Positions 26,501 through 36,568 are shown, counted from the stretch's first letter. The stretch is DNA of 64,000 bases from Roseitranquillus sp963776845 (GCA_963776845.1 CAVZOJ010000003.1:434001-498000), one strand, 5' to 3'. Notes: generated by a model from the sequence alone, not told the origin. Program-made: numbers and translations.

Positions 26501-28302
26501 TCGACGGCCAGGTCTCGCTCGCCGCCGAGACGCTCGAGCCGTTCGGCGGACTGGTCGGGATCCCCCTGTCGGGCGCGGTGTCGGCGGGCGTCTCGGGGTC
26601 GCTGGCGACGGATCTCTCGACGTTCGACATCTCGGCCGACGCGCGGGCGCAGAACCTGCAGATCGGTCAGGCCGATGCCGACCGGCTGCTTGCGGGGACC
26701 ACGACGCTCGACATCGACGCCACGCGGTCGGACGGGGTCACGCGGATCACGGCGGCCGAACTCGACGCGTCCGGCTTCGACCTCAGCGCCTCGGGGTCAC
26801 TGGGTGAGGCGGGGGCGAACGTGGACCTGTCGGCGCGGCTTGCCGACATCGGACCTTATGCGCCCGGCTTCTCGGGGCCCGTCACCGTCGACGGCACGAT
26901 CGGACAGCAGGACGACACCCTGACCCTCGACCTCGACGCGAGCGGACCTGGAGGGATCGGCGCGGCGGTCGACGGCACGGTCGCGTTGTCCGGCCCGACG
27001 CTCGACCTCGCGATCACCGGGCAGGCGCCGCTCGCCGCGGCGAACCGCCTGGTCCAGCCACGGGCGCTGGCGGGGACGGCGCGCTTCGATCTCGCGCTCA
27101 ACGGCGCGCCCGGGCTCGACGCGTTGTCGGGCACCGTCACGACCGGCGACGCGCGCTTCGTCGACCCGACATTCGGGATCGTGCTCAACGGCATCGACCT
27201 AACCGCGCAGCTGGATTCCAGCGTCCTGTCGATCGATGCCGATGCCGGCGTGCAGGCCGGCGGCAGCGTCGGGGTAGGCGGGACCATCGGTCTGAGCGGC
27301 AACATCCCGGCCGATCTCGACATCGTCTTGAACGGCGCGGTCCTTCAGGATCCGGAACTCTATCAGACCTCTGTCTCTGGCAACATCGCGTTCGACGGTC
27401 CGGTGCGCGGCGGCGCGAACATCACCGGTGAGCTGTCGCTGGGAGAGACCGAGATCCGGATCCCGTCGACCGCGGCCGGTGCCGGGGGGCCGATCCCCGA
27501 GATCACGCACGTCGGGGAGCCGGGCGCAGTGCGCGCGACGCGGCAGCGCGCCGGGCTGTTGCGCGAGACGATGGACGGCACCGATACCCTGCAGGAGAGG
27601 CGCCGCGTGGCGCATTCGCTGAACATCGGCGTCAGGGCGGACAGGCGCATCTTCGTGCGCGGTCGCGGACTCGATGCCGAGCTTGGGGGTGCTCTTCGCA
27701 TTCGCGGCACCACCGCCGACATCATTCCCTCGGGCCAGTTCGAGCTGGTGCGCGGCCGCCTCGACATCCTCGGCCAGCGCCTGACCCTCGACGAGGGCTC
27801 GATCCGCCTCCAAGGCGACTTCGTGCCGTTCATCCGCCTGGTCGCGGCAACGGAGACCGGCGACACCAACATCTTCGTCGTGCTCGAGGGCCGGGTGAGC
27901 TCGCCAGAGATCGAGTTCCTGTCCGAGCCGGAGTTGCCGGAGGATGAGGTGCTGGCGCGGCTGCTGTTCGGCCGATCGATCCAGGACATCTCGCCGCTGC
28001 AGGCGGCACAGCTCGCGTCTGCCGTCGCGACCCTCGCCGGCCGCGGACCCGGCTTCACCGACCGGCTCCGGCAGAACTTCGGGCTCGACGACCTCGACCT
28101 GACCACCAGCGACAACGGTGGAACCGCGGTGCGCGCCGGCAAATATCTGACCGAGAACATCTACACCGACATCACCGTCGATTCAGAGGGCGAGACCGAG
28201 CTGAACCTGAACCTCGATGTCACCAACTCGTTCAGCGTCAAGGGGGGCGTCGACAACGAGGGCGGATCGAGCCTCGGGATCTTCTTCGAGAAGGACTACT
28301 AG
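23538..28302 (+). CDS. tamB: TamB-type translocation/assembly protein (frameshift near its N terminus)
   Basis: The start is TTG at 23538, overlapping the tamA stop. A signal anchor (YWLALPILLLPLTVAAQ) and the AsmA-like N terminus (VTGFEGALSSRATLEELTIA) run to about 23,915, where one extra base moves the frame; from there 1,450 residues are open to 28302. The C-terminal TamB/DUF490 domain is intact (VRGRLDILGQRLTLDEGSIR, LLFGRSIQDISPLQAAQLAS, and final IFFEKDY). The middle has five ~109-residue beta repeats, each opening with a block like DLAPFSGLAGRELSGS. It is a periplasm-spanning lipid- or protein-conducting groove. Removing one A in GAGGAGAGCC gives EEAEAVDVPSPEA and one continuous gene of about 1,587 codons. 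Confidence 0.9.
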
Positions 28303-28336
28303 CTCCCGTAGCCGGCGGCGCCTGCCGACGCCGGAG

Positions 28337-28909
28337 CTATCGGTTCGCGCCGGGCACCCAGAGGACGTCGGCGCGGCCATCATCGTTGGCGATCCGGGCG
28401 GCGACGAAGAACCAGTCGCTGAGGCGATTGAGGTATCGCACCGCCTGGTCGTTCACATCCTCCATCGTCGCCAGCTCCACCGTCTCGCGCTCGGCGCGGC
28501 GCGCGACGGTGCGGCAGACGTGGAGGTTGGCCGAGAGCGCCGATCCGCCGGGCAGCACGAACGAGCGCAGCGGCTCCAGCCGCGCGTTCATCGCGTCGAT
28601 CTCGCGCTCCAGCCGCTCGACCTGCGAGGCGACGACACGCAGCGGCGGGTACTCCGCCTCGTGGTCACGCTCGCGCCCCGGACGGCAGAGGTCGGCGCCG
28701 AGGTCGAAGAGGTCGTTCTGGATCCGCGCCAACGCCTCGTCGACGTCGCCGCCGGCCTGCAGCCGCGCCACGCCGACGGTGGAGTTCAGCTCGTCGACCG
28801 TGCCGTAGGCGGTGACGCGCGCGCCGTGCTTGGCGACGCGCGTCCCGTCGCCGAGCGCGGTCTCGCCCGCGTCGCCCGTCCGGGTGTAGATCTTGCTCAG
28901 CACGACCAT
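28337..28909 (-). CDS. PduO-type ATP:cob(I)alamin adenosyltransferase
   Basis: The 190-residue cytoplasmic enzyme adenosylates cob(I)alamin to coenzyme B12. Family motifs are KIYTRTGDAGETALGDGTRV with the ATP-binding N terminus, AYGTVDELNSTVG, QNDLFDLGADL, FVLPGGSALSANLHVCRTVA (residues about 120-140) with RRAERE following, and YLNRLSDWFFVAAR. It starts four bases after the twin-helix gene stop on the same strand, implying co-transcription. A GC-rich inverted repeat between it and tamB (28303-28336) probably terminates both convergent genes. Confidence 0.93.
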   Translation of the reverse strand: MVVLSKIYTRTGDAGETALGDGTRVAKHGARVTAYGTVDELNSTVGVARLQAGGDVDEALARIQNDLFDLGADLCRPGRERDHEAEYPPLRVVASQVERLEREIDAMNARLEPLRSFVLPGGSALSANLHVCRTVARRAERETVELATMEDVNDQAVRYLNRLSDWFFVAARIANDDGRADVLWVPGANR

Positions 28910-28913
28910 CGGT

Positions 28914-29117
28914 TCAGCCCCCCCGGCGGATCAGAACGAAGAGCAGGATCAGCACGACTGCGAACAGTTGCGCCAGGATCCGTGCCCGCATGATCTTGTT
29001 GGCATACTTTCGGTTGAAGTCGCCACCCTTGGCGAAGCCGCCGATCCCGACGAGGAGTATGAGCAAGACGAGCAGGATCGCGGCCGCGACGACGATGAAG
29101 AGGGGATCGTTGAGCAT
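28914..29117 (-). CDS. Twin transmembrane helix small protein (HIG1-like)
   Basis: The 67-residue protein has two hydrophobic helices (LFIVVAAAILLVLLILLVGI and ARILAQLFAVVLILLFVLI) joined by a short basic loop with GGDFNRKYANKIMR, a pattern seen in HIG1-domain twin-helix proteins of alphaproteobacteria. Related proteins associate with respiratory complexes; the role here is not known. It is tightly spaced before the cobalamin adenosyltransferase gene. Confidence 0.85.
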   Translation of the reverse strand: MLNDPLFIVVAAAILLVLLILLVGIGGFAKGGDFNRKYANKIMRARILAQLFAVVLILLFVLIRRGG

Positions 29118-29174
29118 GGGACCTCGCTTGCGTGCCGACCGCGATGTAGCGGACCGGCCACCGAAGGCGAACCC

Positions 29175-30014
29175 CTAGCGACCCTGCGCGAGGATGCGAT
29201 CGAGGAGCCGCGTCGGCAGCGCGCGTCGCAAGCCCCATGCCGCCCGGGCCGGAACCGTGACGCGGTAGTGCGGCCGCGGCCGCGGTGCTTCGAGCGCGCG
29301 GATGAGGGTCTGCGACACGGCGGACGGGGGCAGTTGGAAGCTGTCGTCGCCGCCCTCGTAGAGACGTTTGAGCAACCGCGCCTCGTAGAGCTCGCGAAGG
29401 GCCGAGTTGCGCCAGTCCACCCAGCGCTCGAATGACGGGATGGATTTCTTGCGCAGTTCGGTCCCGATCGGGCCCGGCTGGATCGAGATCACGTCGATGC
29501 CGCTGCCGCGCAGCTCGAGCCGGAGCGTGTCGGTCAGGCCCTCGACGGCGAACTTCGAGGCGACGTAAGCGCCGCGCCAGGGCGCCGCGACGTAGCCCAG
29601 GACCGAGGAGCAGTTGACGATCCGGCCGTGTCCCTGCCGGCGCATCGCCGGCAGCACCGCCCGCGTCACGTCGTGCAGCCCCTCGACGTTGGTGCGGAAG
29701 ACCGCGCGCAGGGCGTCGCGCGGGATGTCCTCGACGGCGCCGGGGCAGGCGAAGGCGGCGTTGTTGAAGACCGCGTCGAGGCGGCCGCCGGTCTTCTCCA
29801 GCACCTCGGCCACGGCGCCTGCGATCGAATCGGGGTCGTCGACGTCGAGCCGCACCGCCTCGAGGCCCTCGCTCGCGAGCCGCTCGACGTCGCGGGCGCT
29901 GCGGCAGCTCGCGAACACGCGCCAGCCGTGCCGTGCGAGGGCGTGCGCCGCGTCGTAGCCGATCCCCGACGAGCAGCCGGTGATCAGGATCGAGCGGGTT
30001 CGGGTCTGCGCCGG
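29175..30014 (-). CDS. Short-chain dehydrogenase/reductase, start codon unclear
   Basis: Classical SDR with the cofactor motif TGCSSGIG, NNAAF, active-site Ser in NCSSVLGYV, YVASK (Tyr-x3-Lys) and IQPGPIGTEL. The C-terminal half (LYEGGDDSFQLPP, RPRPHYRVTV) is typical of a subgroup acting on lipid-like or unknown substrates. The frame is open only from the stop of the SH3 gene (30015-30017), with which it is in phase, and no ATG, GTG or TTG occurs before the cofactor motif. The first usual start, GTG 29918, would delete that motif. A CTG at 29987, a mutated start, or read-through from the SH3 gene are the options, so only the end of the gene is certain. Confidence 0.75.
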   Translation of the reverse strand, partial: PAQTRTRSILITGCSSGIGYDAAHALARHGWRVFASCRSARDVERLASEGLEAVRLDVDDPDSIAGAVAEVLEKTGGRLDAVFNNAAFACPGAVEDIPRDALRAVFRTNVEGLHDVTRAVLPAMRRQGHGRIVNCSSVLGYVAAPWRGAYVASKFAVEGLTDTLRLELRGSGIDVISIQPGPIGTELRKKSIPSFERWVDWRNSALRELYEARLLKRLYEGGDDSFQLPPSAVSQTLIRALEAPRPRPHYRVTVPARAAWGLRRALPTRLLDRILAQGR

Positions 30015-30500
30015 CTATGCCGGCGTCTCGGAGAGGAAGCGGCTGTAGATCCAGGCTTCGGTCCCGCGGTCGGTGCGGATGCGCGTCCAGGCGTCGCTGG
30101 GGTCGGACAGCACTTCCGCCCGGTCCCCGAGCGACACGCCGCCGACGATGGCCGCGTTCGTGGAGGGGCCGTCGCGCAGGTTCACGCGGCTGCCGGTGAC
30201 GTACCAGAGGTCGGCCTGCCCTTCGGCTGCCGGACGTTCCGCCGACGGTGCGGGCCTGTCGGAGGCACGCGCCTCGCCCGCGGCAAGCGCCATTTCGATT
30301 GCCTCGGACGCCCCGACATCGGCGAGGCCCTCGCCAGAGTTGTCGTGCGCATCAGAGCGCGGGCCAGCGGCCGCGGCGAGCGCCGGTACCGCCGTCGGCG
30401 TATCGGCGCGCGTCACCTCGAGCTCGGAGTCCACGGGATGGCCCCAGATCGCCATCGTGGCGTAGAGGCCGGCGAGAAGAACAGCGGTCAATCGGAACAT
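30015..30500 (-). CDS. Exported SH3-domain protein
   Basis: The 161-residue protein has an N-terminal membrane or signal segment (MFRLTAVLLAGLYATMAIWG), a low-complexity Ala-rich linker (about residues 25-95), and one bacterial SH3 domain (LWYVTGSRVNLRDGPSTNAA, VLSDPSDAWTRIRTD, EAWIYSRFLSE). Such proteins often bind peptidoglycan. The start is placed at ATG 30500, since residues encoded upstream are not conserved-looking. It diverges from parC with a 111-nt intergenic region that probably holds both promoters; no clear boxes are seen. Confidence 0.8.
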   Translation of the reverse strand: MFRLTAVLLAGLYATMAIWGHPVDSELEVTRADTPTAVPALAAAAGPRSDAHDNSGEGLADVGASEAIEMALAAGEARASDRPAPSAERPAAEGQADLWYVTGSRVNLRDGPSTNAAIVGGVSLGDRAEVLSDPSDAWTRIRTDRGTEAWIYSRFLSETPA

Positions 30501-30611
30501 GGCACAAAAACCTCTCAGGCAGCAGCTTGGGGTCGAAACGCCCGCACCCGCCGACAAGGTTCCCAACGCCCGTATTTCCTGCCTCGGGATTTGAGGCTAT
30601 CACGAGCTCCG

Positions 30612-32909
30612 ATGACCGACGAGTTCGTTTCACCTCGCGACCACGACGAGCCCCTCTCCCGAGCGATCGGCGAGCGGTACCTGACTTACGCGCTGTCGAC
30701 GATCATGAACCGCGCGCTGCCGGACGCACGCGACGGGCTGAAGCCCGTCCACCGGCGCATCCTTTACGCGATGCGCGAGCTGCGCCTGTCGTCGGGTGGC
30801 GCCTTCCGCAAGTCGGCGAAGATCGCTGGCGACGTGATGGGGAACTACCACCCGCACGGCGACGCCGCGATCTACGACGCGATGGTGCGCCTCGCGCAGG
30901 ACTTCGCGGTGCGCTATCCGCTGGTCGACGGGCAGGGGAACTTCGGCAACATCGACGGCGACAACGCGGCGGCCAGCCGCTACACCGAGGCTCGGATGAC
31001 CGAGGCGGCGGAGGCGCTGCTCGAGGGGCTGAACGAGGACGCGGTCGACTTTCGCCCGAACTACGACGGCACCCTGACGGAGCCCGAGGTGCTCCCGGCG
31101 GCCTTTCCGAACCTGCTGGCGAACGGCTCTTCCGGCATCGCGGTCGGGATGGCCACGAACATCCCGCCGCACAACCTGGTCGAACTCTGCGATGCCTGCC
31201 TGCATCTGGTGAAGGCGCCTGAGGCCCGGGACGACACGCTGCTGAACTACGTGCGCGGCCCGGACTTCCCGACCGGCGGCGTGCTCGTCGAGCCGCCGGA
31301 ACAGATCGCGGAGGCCTACCGGACAGGCCGCGGCGCGTTTCGCCTGCGGGCGCAGTGGGACGTGGAGGACCTGGGGCGGGGAACGTGGCAGGTCGTCGTC
31401 ACCGAGATCCCCTACCAGGTGCAGAAGTCGAAGCTGATCGAGAAGCTTGCCGAGCTGATCCAGACCCGCAAGATCGCTGTGCTGGCCGACGTGCGGGACG
31501 AGAGCGCCGACGACGTGCGCATCGTGCTGGAGCCGCGCTCGCGCAACGTCGACCCCGAGCAGATGATGGGAATGCTGTTCCGCAGCTCGGACCTCGAGTT
31601 GCGCTTCTCGCTCAACATGAACGTGCTGATCGACGGGCGGACGCCCAAGGTGTGCTCGCTCAAGGAGGTGCTGCGCGCCTTCCTCGACCACCGGCGCGAG
31701 GTGCTGGTGCGTCGCTCACGCCACCGGCTGGCCAGGATCGACCACCGGCTGGAGGTGCTCGACGGCTTCATCCTGGCGTTCCTGAACCTCGACCGGGTGA
31801 TCGACATCATCCGCTACGACGACGAGCCGAAGGCCGCGCTGATGGCCGAGAACTGGTCGACCGAGTACCCGCGCGCGACGTCCGAGGCGGACTACGTGGC
31901 GCCGCGCGGCGCGCCTGGCGACCCGAGGCTGAGCGACGTGCAAGCCGAGGCGATCCTGAACATGCGCCTGCGCAGCCTGCGCCGGCTGGAGGAGATGGAG
32001 CTGAGGGCGGAGCGGGACACGCTGGCCGCCGAGCGTGAGGGGCTTCTGGCGCTGCTCGACGACCCTGAGCGGCAATGGTCGCGCATCGCCGAGGAGTTGC
32101 GGGAGACCCGGCGCCGGTTTGGCCGCGATCATCCCGGCGGCGCCCGCAGGACCCGCTTCGCCGAGGCGACGGAGACGCCCGACATCCCGCCCGAGGCGAT
32201 GGTCGAGCGCGAGCCGATCACCGTCGTCTGCTCGAAGCTGGGCTGGATCCGGGCGCTGAGGGGCCACGTCGATCCGGGGACCACGCCCAAGTTCCGCGAT
32301 GGCGACGAGGGTCGGTTCCAGTTTCACGCCGAGACGACCGACCGGCTGATGCTTTTCGGCTCGAACGGGCGGGCCTACACGATCCCGGCGGCGACCCTGC
32401 CCGGCGGCCGCGGCCTTGGGGAGCCGGTCCGCCTGATGGTCGACCTGCCGAACGAGGCGGAGATCCTCGACATCTTCATCCACGACCCTGGCAGGGACCT
32501 GTTGGTCGCGTCCTCCGCCGGCGACGGGTTCATCGCGCCCGAGGCCGAGATTGCGGCACAGACGCGCGCCGGTCGGCAGGTTCTCAACCTGCGGGAGGGC
32601 GTGTCCGCCCGCGTCTGCAGCCCGGTCGACGGCGATCACGTCGCGGTCGTCGGCGACAACCGCAAGCTCCTGGTCTTCCCGCTGTCGGACCTGCCGCGGA
32701 TGAATCGCGGCAAGGGCGTCCGGCTGCAGCGCTACAAGGACGGCGGACTAGCCGACGCCCGCACCTTCACCCTTTCCAACGGGCTGGCGTGGCACGATCC
32801 GGCAGGGCGCGTGCGGACCGAGACGGCGCTGGAAGACTGGATCGGGGCGCGGGCCGGGGCCGGACGGATGGCACCCCGCGGGTTTCCCCGCGACAACCGC
32901 TTCACCTGA
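30612..32909 (+). CDS. parC: DNA topoisomerase IV subunit A
   Basis: The 765-residue type IIA topoisomerase subunit decatenates chromosomes together with ParE. Visible features are GLKPVHRRILYAM at the N terminus, the recognition region MGNYHPHGDAAIYDAMVRLA, catalytic Tyr in AAASRYTEARM (about residue 125), the IPPHNLVELCDACLHLV block, and a C-terminal blade region (FGSNGRAYTIPA, SADGFIAP-like repeats, RMNRGKGVRLQRYKDGG). The ATG at 30612 is chosen as the N-terminal homology starts there; an upstream extension of the frame is antisense to the SDR and SH3 genes. The residue equivalent to E. coli Ser80 is Ala, and that for Glu84 is Asp. Confidence 0.96.
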   Translation: MTDEFVSPRDHDEPLSRAIGERYLTYALSTIMNRALPDARDGLKPVHRRILYAMRELRLSSGGAFRKSAKIAGDVMGNYHPHGDAAIYDAMVRLAQDFAVRYPLVDGQGNFGNIDGDNAAASRYTEARMTEAAEALLEGLNEDAVDFRPNYDGTLTEPEVLPAAFPNLLANGSSGIAVGMATNIPPHNLVELCDACLHLVKAPEARDDTLLNYVRGPDFPTGGVLVEPPEQIAEAYRTGRGAFRLRAQWDVEDLGRGTWQVVVTEIPYQVQKSKLIEKLAELIQTRKIAVLADVRDESADDVRIVLEPRSRNVDPEQMMGMLFRSSDLELRFSLNMNVLIDGRTPKVCSLKEVLRAFLDHRREVLVRRSRHRLARIDHRLEVLDGFILAFLNLDRVIDIIRYDDEPKAALMAENWSTEYPRATSEADYVAPRGAPGDPRLSDVQAEAILNMRLRSLRRLEEMELRAERDTLAAEREGLLALLDDPERQWSRIAEELRETRRRFGRDHPGGARRTRFAEATETPDIPPEAMVEREPITVVCSKLGWIRALRGHVDPGTTPKFRDGDEGRFQFHAETTDRLMLFGSNGRAYTIPAATLPGGRGLGEPVRLMVDLPNEAEILDIFIHDPGRDLLVASSAGDGFIAPEAEIAAQTRAGRQVLNLREGVSARVCSPVDGDHVAVVGDNRKLLVFPLSDLPRMNRGKGVRLQRYKDGGLADARTFTLSNGLAWHDPAGRVRTETALEDWIGARAGAGRMAPRGFPRDNRFT

Positions 32910-32977
32910 CCGGCGGGGCGATTGCACGCCGCCGGGGGCTGAGGTATCGCCGGCCGCCAGATCCCCGGGGAGGGCCG

Positions 32978-33616
32978 ATGTCGACGCTACGCACGCTCAC
33001 ATGTCTACTGGCGCTCGGCGCCTGTTCCGGGCAGCCGCTCACGGAGCGGCCGGAGCCGATCGGGGACTTCAGGCTGGGCTATGCGATCGCCAACGTGGAA
33101 CGTCCGGAGCAGGGCCCGTTCTCGCGCGTGCTGCCGGACGCCACGATCAAGGCCGAAACCGAGGAGGCCGTACGCGCGCGTCTTGGCCGGTACGACGGCG
33201 ACGGGCTCTATCACATCGGAATGGCGGTCGGCGGCTACGTCCTGGCGCAGCCCGGCGTGCCGATCCTCTACTCGCCGAAGTCGGTGATGATCGTCGACGT
33301 CACCGTCTTCGACAATGCGACGCGGCAGAAGCTGAATGCCGAGCCGCACCGGATCACCGCCTTCGAGGGACTGGAGAACACCGTGCCGATCGTCGGTTCC
33401 GGCCTGGCCCGAAATGCCGAGGCGCAGCTCGAGAACCTGTCCGAGCAGGTGGCGGTGCAGCTGGAAGCGTGGCTGCGCGACAATGAAGAATGGTTCGTGC
33501 CGGAGCCGGGGCAGGAGCGGGTGCCGTTCGACCCGGCGACGGCGCGGCAGCCGGGCGATCCTGCGGCGGCGGGTAACGGCGGACTGGCGACGCAGCCCGC
33601 GGCGCCGGCCAACTGA
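32978..33616 (+). CDS. Putative lipoprotein of a Rhodobacterales-type unknown family (DUF6778-like)
   Basis: The 212-residue protein has a short type II signal peptide and lipobox LALGAC near residue 17, so lipid attachment and a periplasmic location are likely. Mature part: GDFRLGYAIANVERPEQGPF, HIGMAVGGYVLAQPGVPILY and SVMIVDVTVFDN, followed by an Ala/Pro-rich C-terminal tail. It resembles a family I associate with DUF6778, but I am not certain of the number. Function is unknown. It lies between parC and tuf, 68 nt after parC, on the same strand. Confidence 0.7.
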   Translation: MSTLRTLTCLLALGACSGQPLTERPEPIGDFRLGYAIANVERPEQGPFSRVLPDATIKAETEEAVRARLGRYDGDGLYHIGMAVGGYVLAQPGVPILYSPKSVMIVDVTVFDNATRQKLNAEPHRITAFEGLENTVPIVGSGLARNAEAQLENLSEQVAVQLEAWLRDNEEWFVPEPGQERVPFDPATARQPGDPAAAGNGGLATQPAAPAN

Positions 33617-33708
33617 CGCTTGATTTCACAGAGGTGAATCAGTAACTGCGCCGCGATGTTGGACCGGGCCCTTGCGAGCGGCCCCTTAGGGATGAGGCTA
33701 AAAAGGCG

Positions 33709-34884
<1,176 letters not shown>

Positions 34885-34910
34885 AACGGCGCATTGGCGC
34901 AACCTTGAGA

Positions 34911-34934
34911 AGGGCCATCCGCGAGGGTGGCCCT
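34911..34934 (+). terminator. Hairpin after first tuf gene
   Basis: A 10-bp stem (AGGGCCATCC / GGGTGGCCCT, with one wobble pair) closed by a GCGA tetraloop lies 26 nt after the tuf stop and ends in TTT. It is a likely terminator with a short U tract. Confidence 0.6.
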
Positions 34935-34956
34935 TTGACGTTGGAGGGGGACCCGC

Positions 34957-35928
34957 ATGCGAGAAGATATCCGGTTCTCCTACATGCTGTCAGGGCCGCG
35001 CCAGGGCGAGGCGCTGGAGGGCGACGCGATCGCGGAGGCGCTGGAATCGCCTGATCTGGCATGGGTGCACATGCGCGCCCATGACCCCGAGACCGCGGCA
35101 TGGATCAGCTCGAACCTCGGGTACCTCGACGAGGCGATCCGCTCTGCCCTGATCGCGGAGGAGACGCGGCCGCGAACCGTCGCGATCGGCAATGGCCTCA
35201 TGCTCATCCTGCGGGCGGTGAACACGAACCCGGGCGAGGAACCGGGAGACATGGTGTCACTGCGCCTGTGGGTCGATCCGGCGCGCATCGTGTCCCTGTC
35301 GCGTCGGCCGATCACGTCGCTGCAGGACCTTGCGGCGGAGGTGGCCGCCGGACGTGGCCCGGATGGGCCCGGGCTGTTCATGAGCCGACTTCTTTCGCAT
35401 CTGAACCGGCACATGGAGGATGCGCTGGACGCGATCGAAGCGGAGACCGACGCGCTGGAGGACGAGGTCTCGGAAAACCCCAACCCGCGTTTCCGCGAGC
35501 GGATTTCCGATGCTCGGCAGCAGGTCGTCAGCTTCCGCCGCTATGTCTCGCCGCAGCGCGACGCGCTGACCGCGCTGGCGGCCGCGCGGCTCGAGTGGCT
35601 GACGAAATCGGACCGCCGCTCGCTCGGCGAGGCGCACGACCGGACGCAGCGCTATGTCGAAGAACTCGATGCGATGCGGGACGGGCTCGCGCTGATCCGG
35701 GACGAGCTGTCGCATGCGCAGGCGGAACGGTTGAACCGAAATCTGTATTACCTCTCGGTGATCTCCGTGATTTTTCTGCCGCTTGGATTCCTGACCGGGC
35801 TGATGGGAATCAACCTTGCCGGCATGCCCGGTGCAGAATGGCCGGTCGCCTTCTGGACCTTCGTGGGTCTGCTCGTCGTCGTCATCGTGGTTCAACTCGC
35901 CATCTTGCGATGGCTTCGAATGTTCTGA
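34957..35928 (+). CDS. ZntB-type zinc/metal transporter (CorA superfamily)
   Basis: The 323-residue protein has a long soluble alpha/beta and coiled N-terminal part and two C-terminal membrane helices (YYLSVISVIFLPLGFLTGLM, WTFVGLLVVVIVVQLAIL). The loop between the helices carries MGINLAGMPG in place of the CorA GMN, which is the ZntB pattern, so Zn2+ (or another divalent cation) transport across the inner membrane is more likely than Mg2+. Its stop lies inside the start of the next gene, so the two are co-translated. Confidence 0.85.
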   Translation: MREDIRFSYMLSGPRQGEALEGDAIAEALESPDLAWVHMRAHDPETAAWISSNLGYLDEAIRSALIAEETRPRTVAIGNGLMLILRAVNTNPGEEPGDMVSLRLWVDPARIVSLSRRPITSLQDLAAEVAAGRGPDGPGLFMSRLLSHLNRHMEDALDAIEAETDALEDEVSENPNPRFRERISDARQQVVSFRRYVSPQRDALTALAAARLEWLTKSDRRSLGEAHDRTQRYVEELDAMRDGLALIRDELSHAQAERLNRNLYYLSVISVIFLPLGFLTGLMGINLAGMPGAEWPVAFWTFVGLLVVVIVVQLAILRWLRMF

Positions 35929-36341
35929 GGCTGCGGGTGAGATCGGGCCTCCTGGCCGGCGCGGCCTATTTCGTGATCGTTTTCGCGGCGGGCTTCGTCC
36001 TGGGTGCGGTGCGGACCTTGTGGCTCGCGCCGGTTCTGGGGGACGTTGAGGCGGTGCTGGTCGAGATACCGGTGATGCTGCTCATCGCCTGGATGGTGTG
36101 TCGTGCCATCGTTGCGCGGCTGCGGCTGTCGCCTCGGGTCGTGGCGAGGGCGGTGATGGGGGGTGTCGCGCTGGGGCTGCTGCTTGCGGCGGAAGCCGCG
36201 CTGGCGGTCGCGTTCGGGACGCCGGTGGGCGAACTGGGGGCGGTCTTTGCGACGGCGCCGGCGCTCCTCGGCCTTGCTGCGCAGGTGGTTTATGCCGCGT
36301 TCCCGTTGCTTGTGCGGGATCGGGGTGGACAAGGCGCTTGA
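35910..36341 (+). CDS. Small polytopic membrane protein of unknown function
   Basis: The 143-residue protein starts at ATG 35910, overlapping the transporter gene by 19 nt in another frame. Four hydrophobic helices are visible (LLAGAAYFVIVFAAGFVLGA, VEIPVMLLIAWMVCRAIV, AVMGGVALGLLLAAEAALAV, ALLGLAAQVVYAAFPLLV). I recognise no family with certainty. Overlap with the metal transporter suggests a shared transcript, but I infer no function. tRNA-Trp follows 37 nt later. Confidence 0.7.
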   Translation: MASNVLRLRVRSGLLAGAAYFVIVFAAGFVLGAVRTLWLAPVLGDVEAVLVEIPVMLLIAWMVCRAIVARLRLSPRVVARAVMGGVALGLLLAAEAALAVAFGTPVGELGAVFATAPALLGLAAQVVYAAFPLLVRDRGGQGA

Positions 36342-36378
36342 TCTCGGGGCGGCGGTGGAATAGCGGGGGGGCCGGCCT

Positions 36379-36454
36379 AGGGGTATAGCTCAGTTGGTAG
36401 AGCATCGGTCTCCAAAACCGAGGGTCGTGGGTTCGAGTCCCTCTGCCCCTGCCA
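36379..36454 (+). tRNA. tRNA-Trp (CCA anticodon)
   Basis: A 76-nt cloverleaf starts AGGGGTATAGCTCAG and has an encoded CCA end. The anticodon stem TCGGT/ACCGA holds loop CTCCAAA, giving anticodon CCA. In many bacteria this gene lies directly before secE; here about 5 kb of other genes lie between them. Confidence 0.97.
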
Positions 36455-36471
36455 AACGAAAAATCTGCGAG

Positions 36472-36520
36472 TTGTACGTTTCTGTACGTTTCGGACCCCC
36501 CTTTTGTACGTTTTCGTACA
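36472..36520. promoter_or_regulatory. Four-GTAC repeat element B, downstream of tRNA-Trp
   Basis: GTAC occurs at 36474, 36484, 36506 and 36516. The first pair is TTGTACGTTTCTGTAC and the second is TTTTGTACGTTTTCGTACA. It aligns base for base with element A upstream of leuC (17421-17476), including the shared TTTCG. No gene start lies nearby: tRNA-Trp ends 18 nt before it and the minus-strand DUF6894 gene ends 49 nt after it. It may be a relic operator, a tRNA-linked site, or part of a dispersed intergenic repeat. Confidence 0.45.
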
Positions 36521-36568
36521 GAAGCCCGGGGTCCTCGTGAACTGGTCCGATAACCCGAGGCGTCGCCG

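Noticed and set aside
29628..30611. N-terminal extension of parC by 328 codons
   Set aside because: The extension is antisense to the SDR and SH3 genes and lacks homology; ParC homology starts at 30612.
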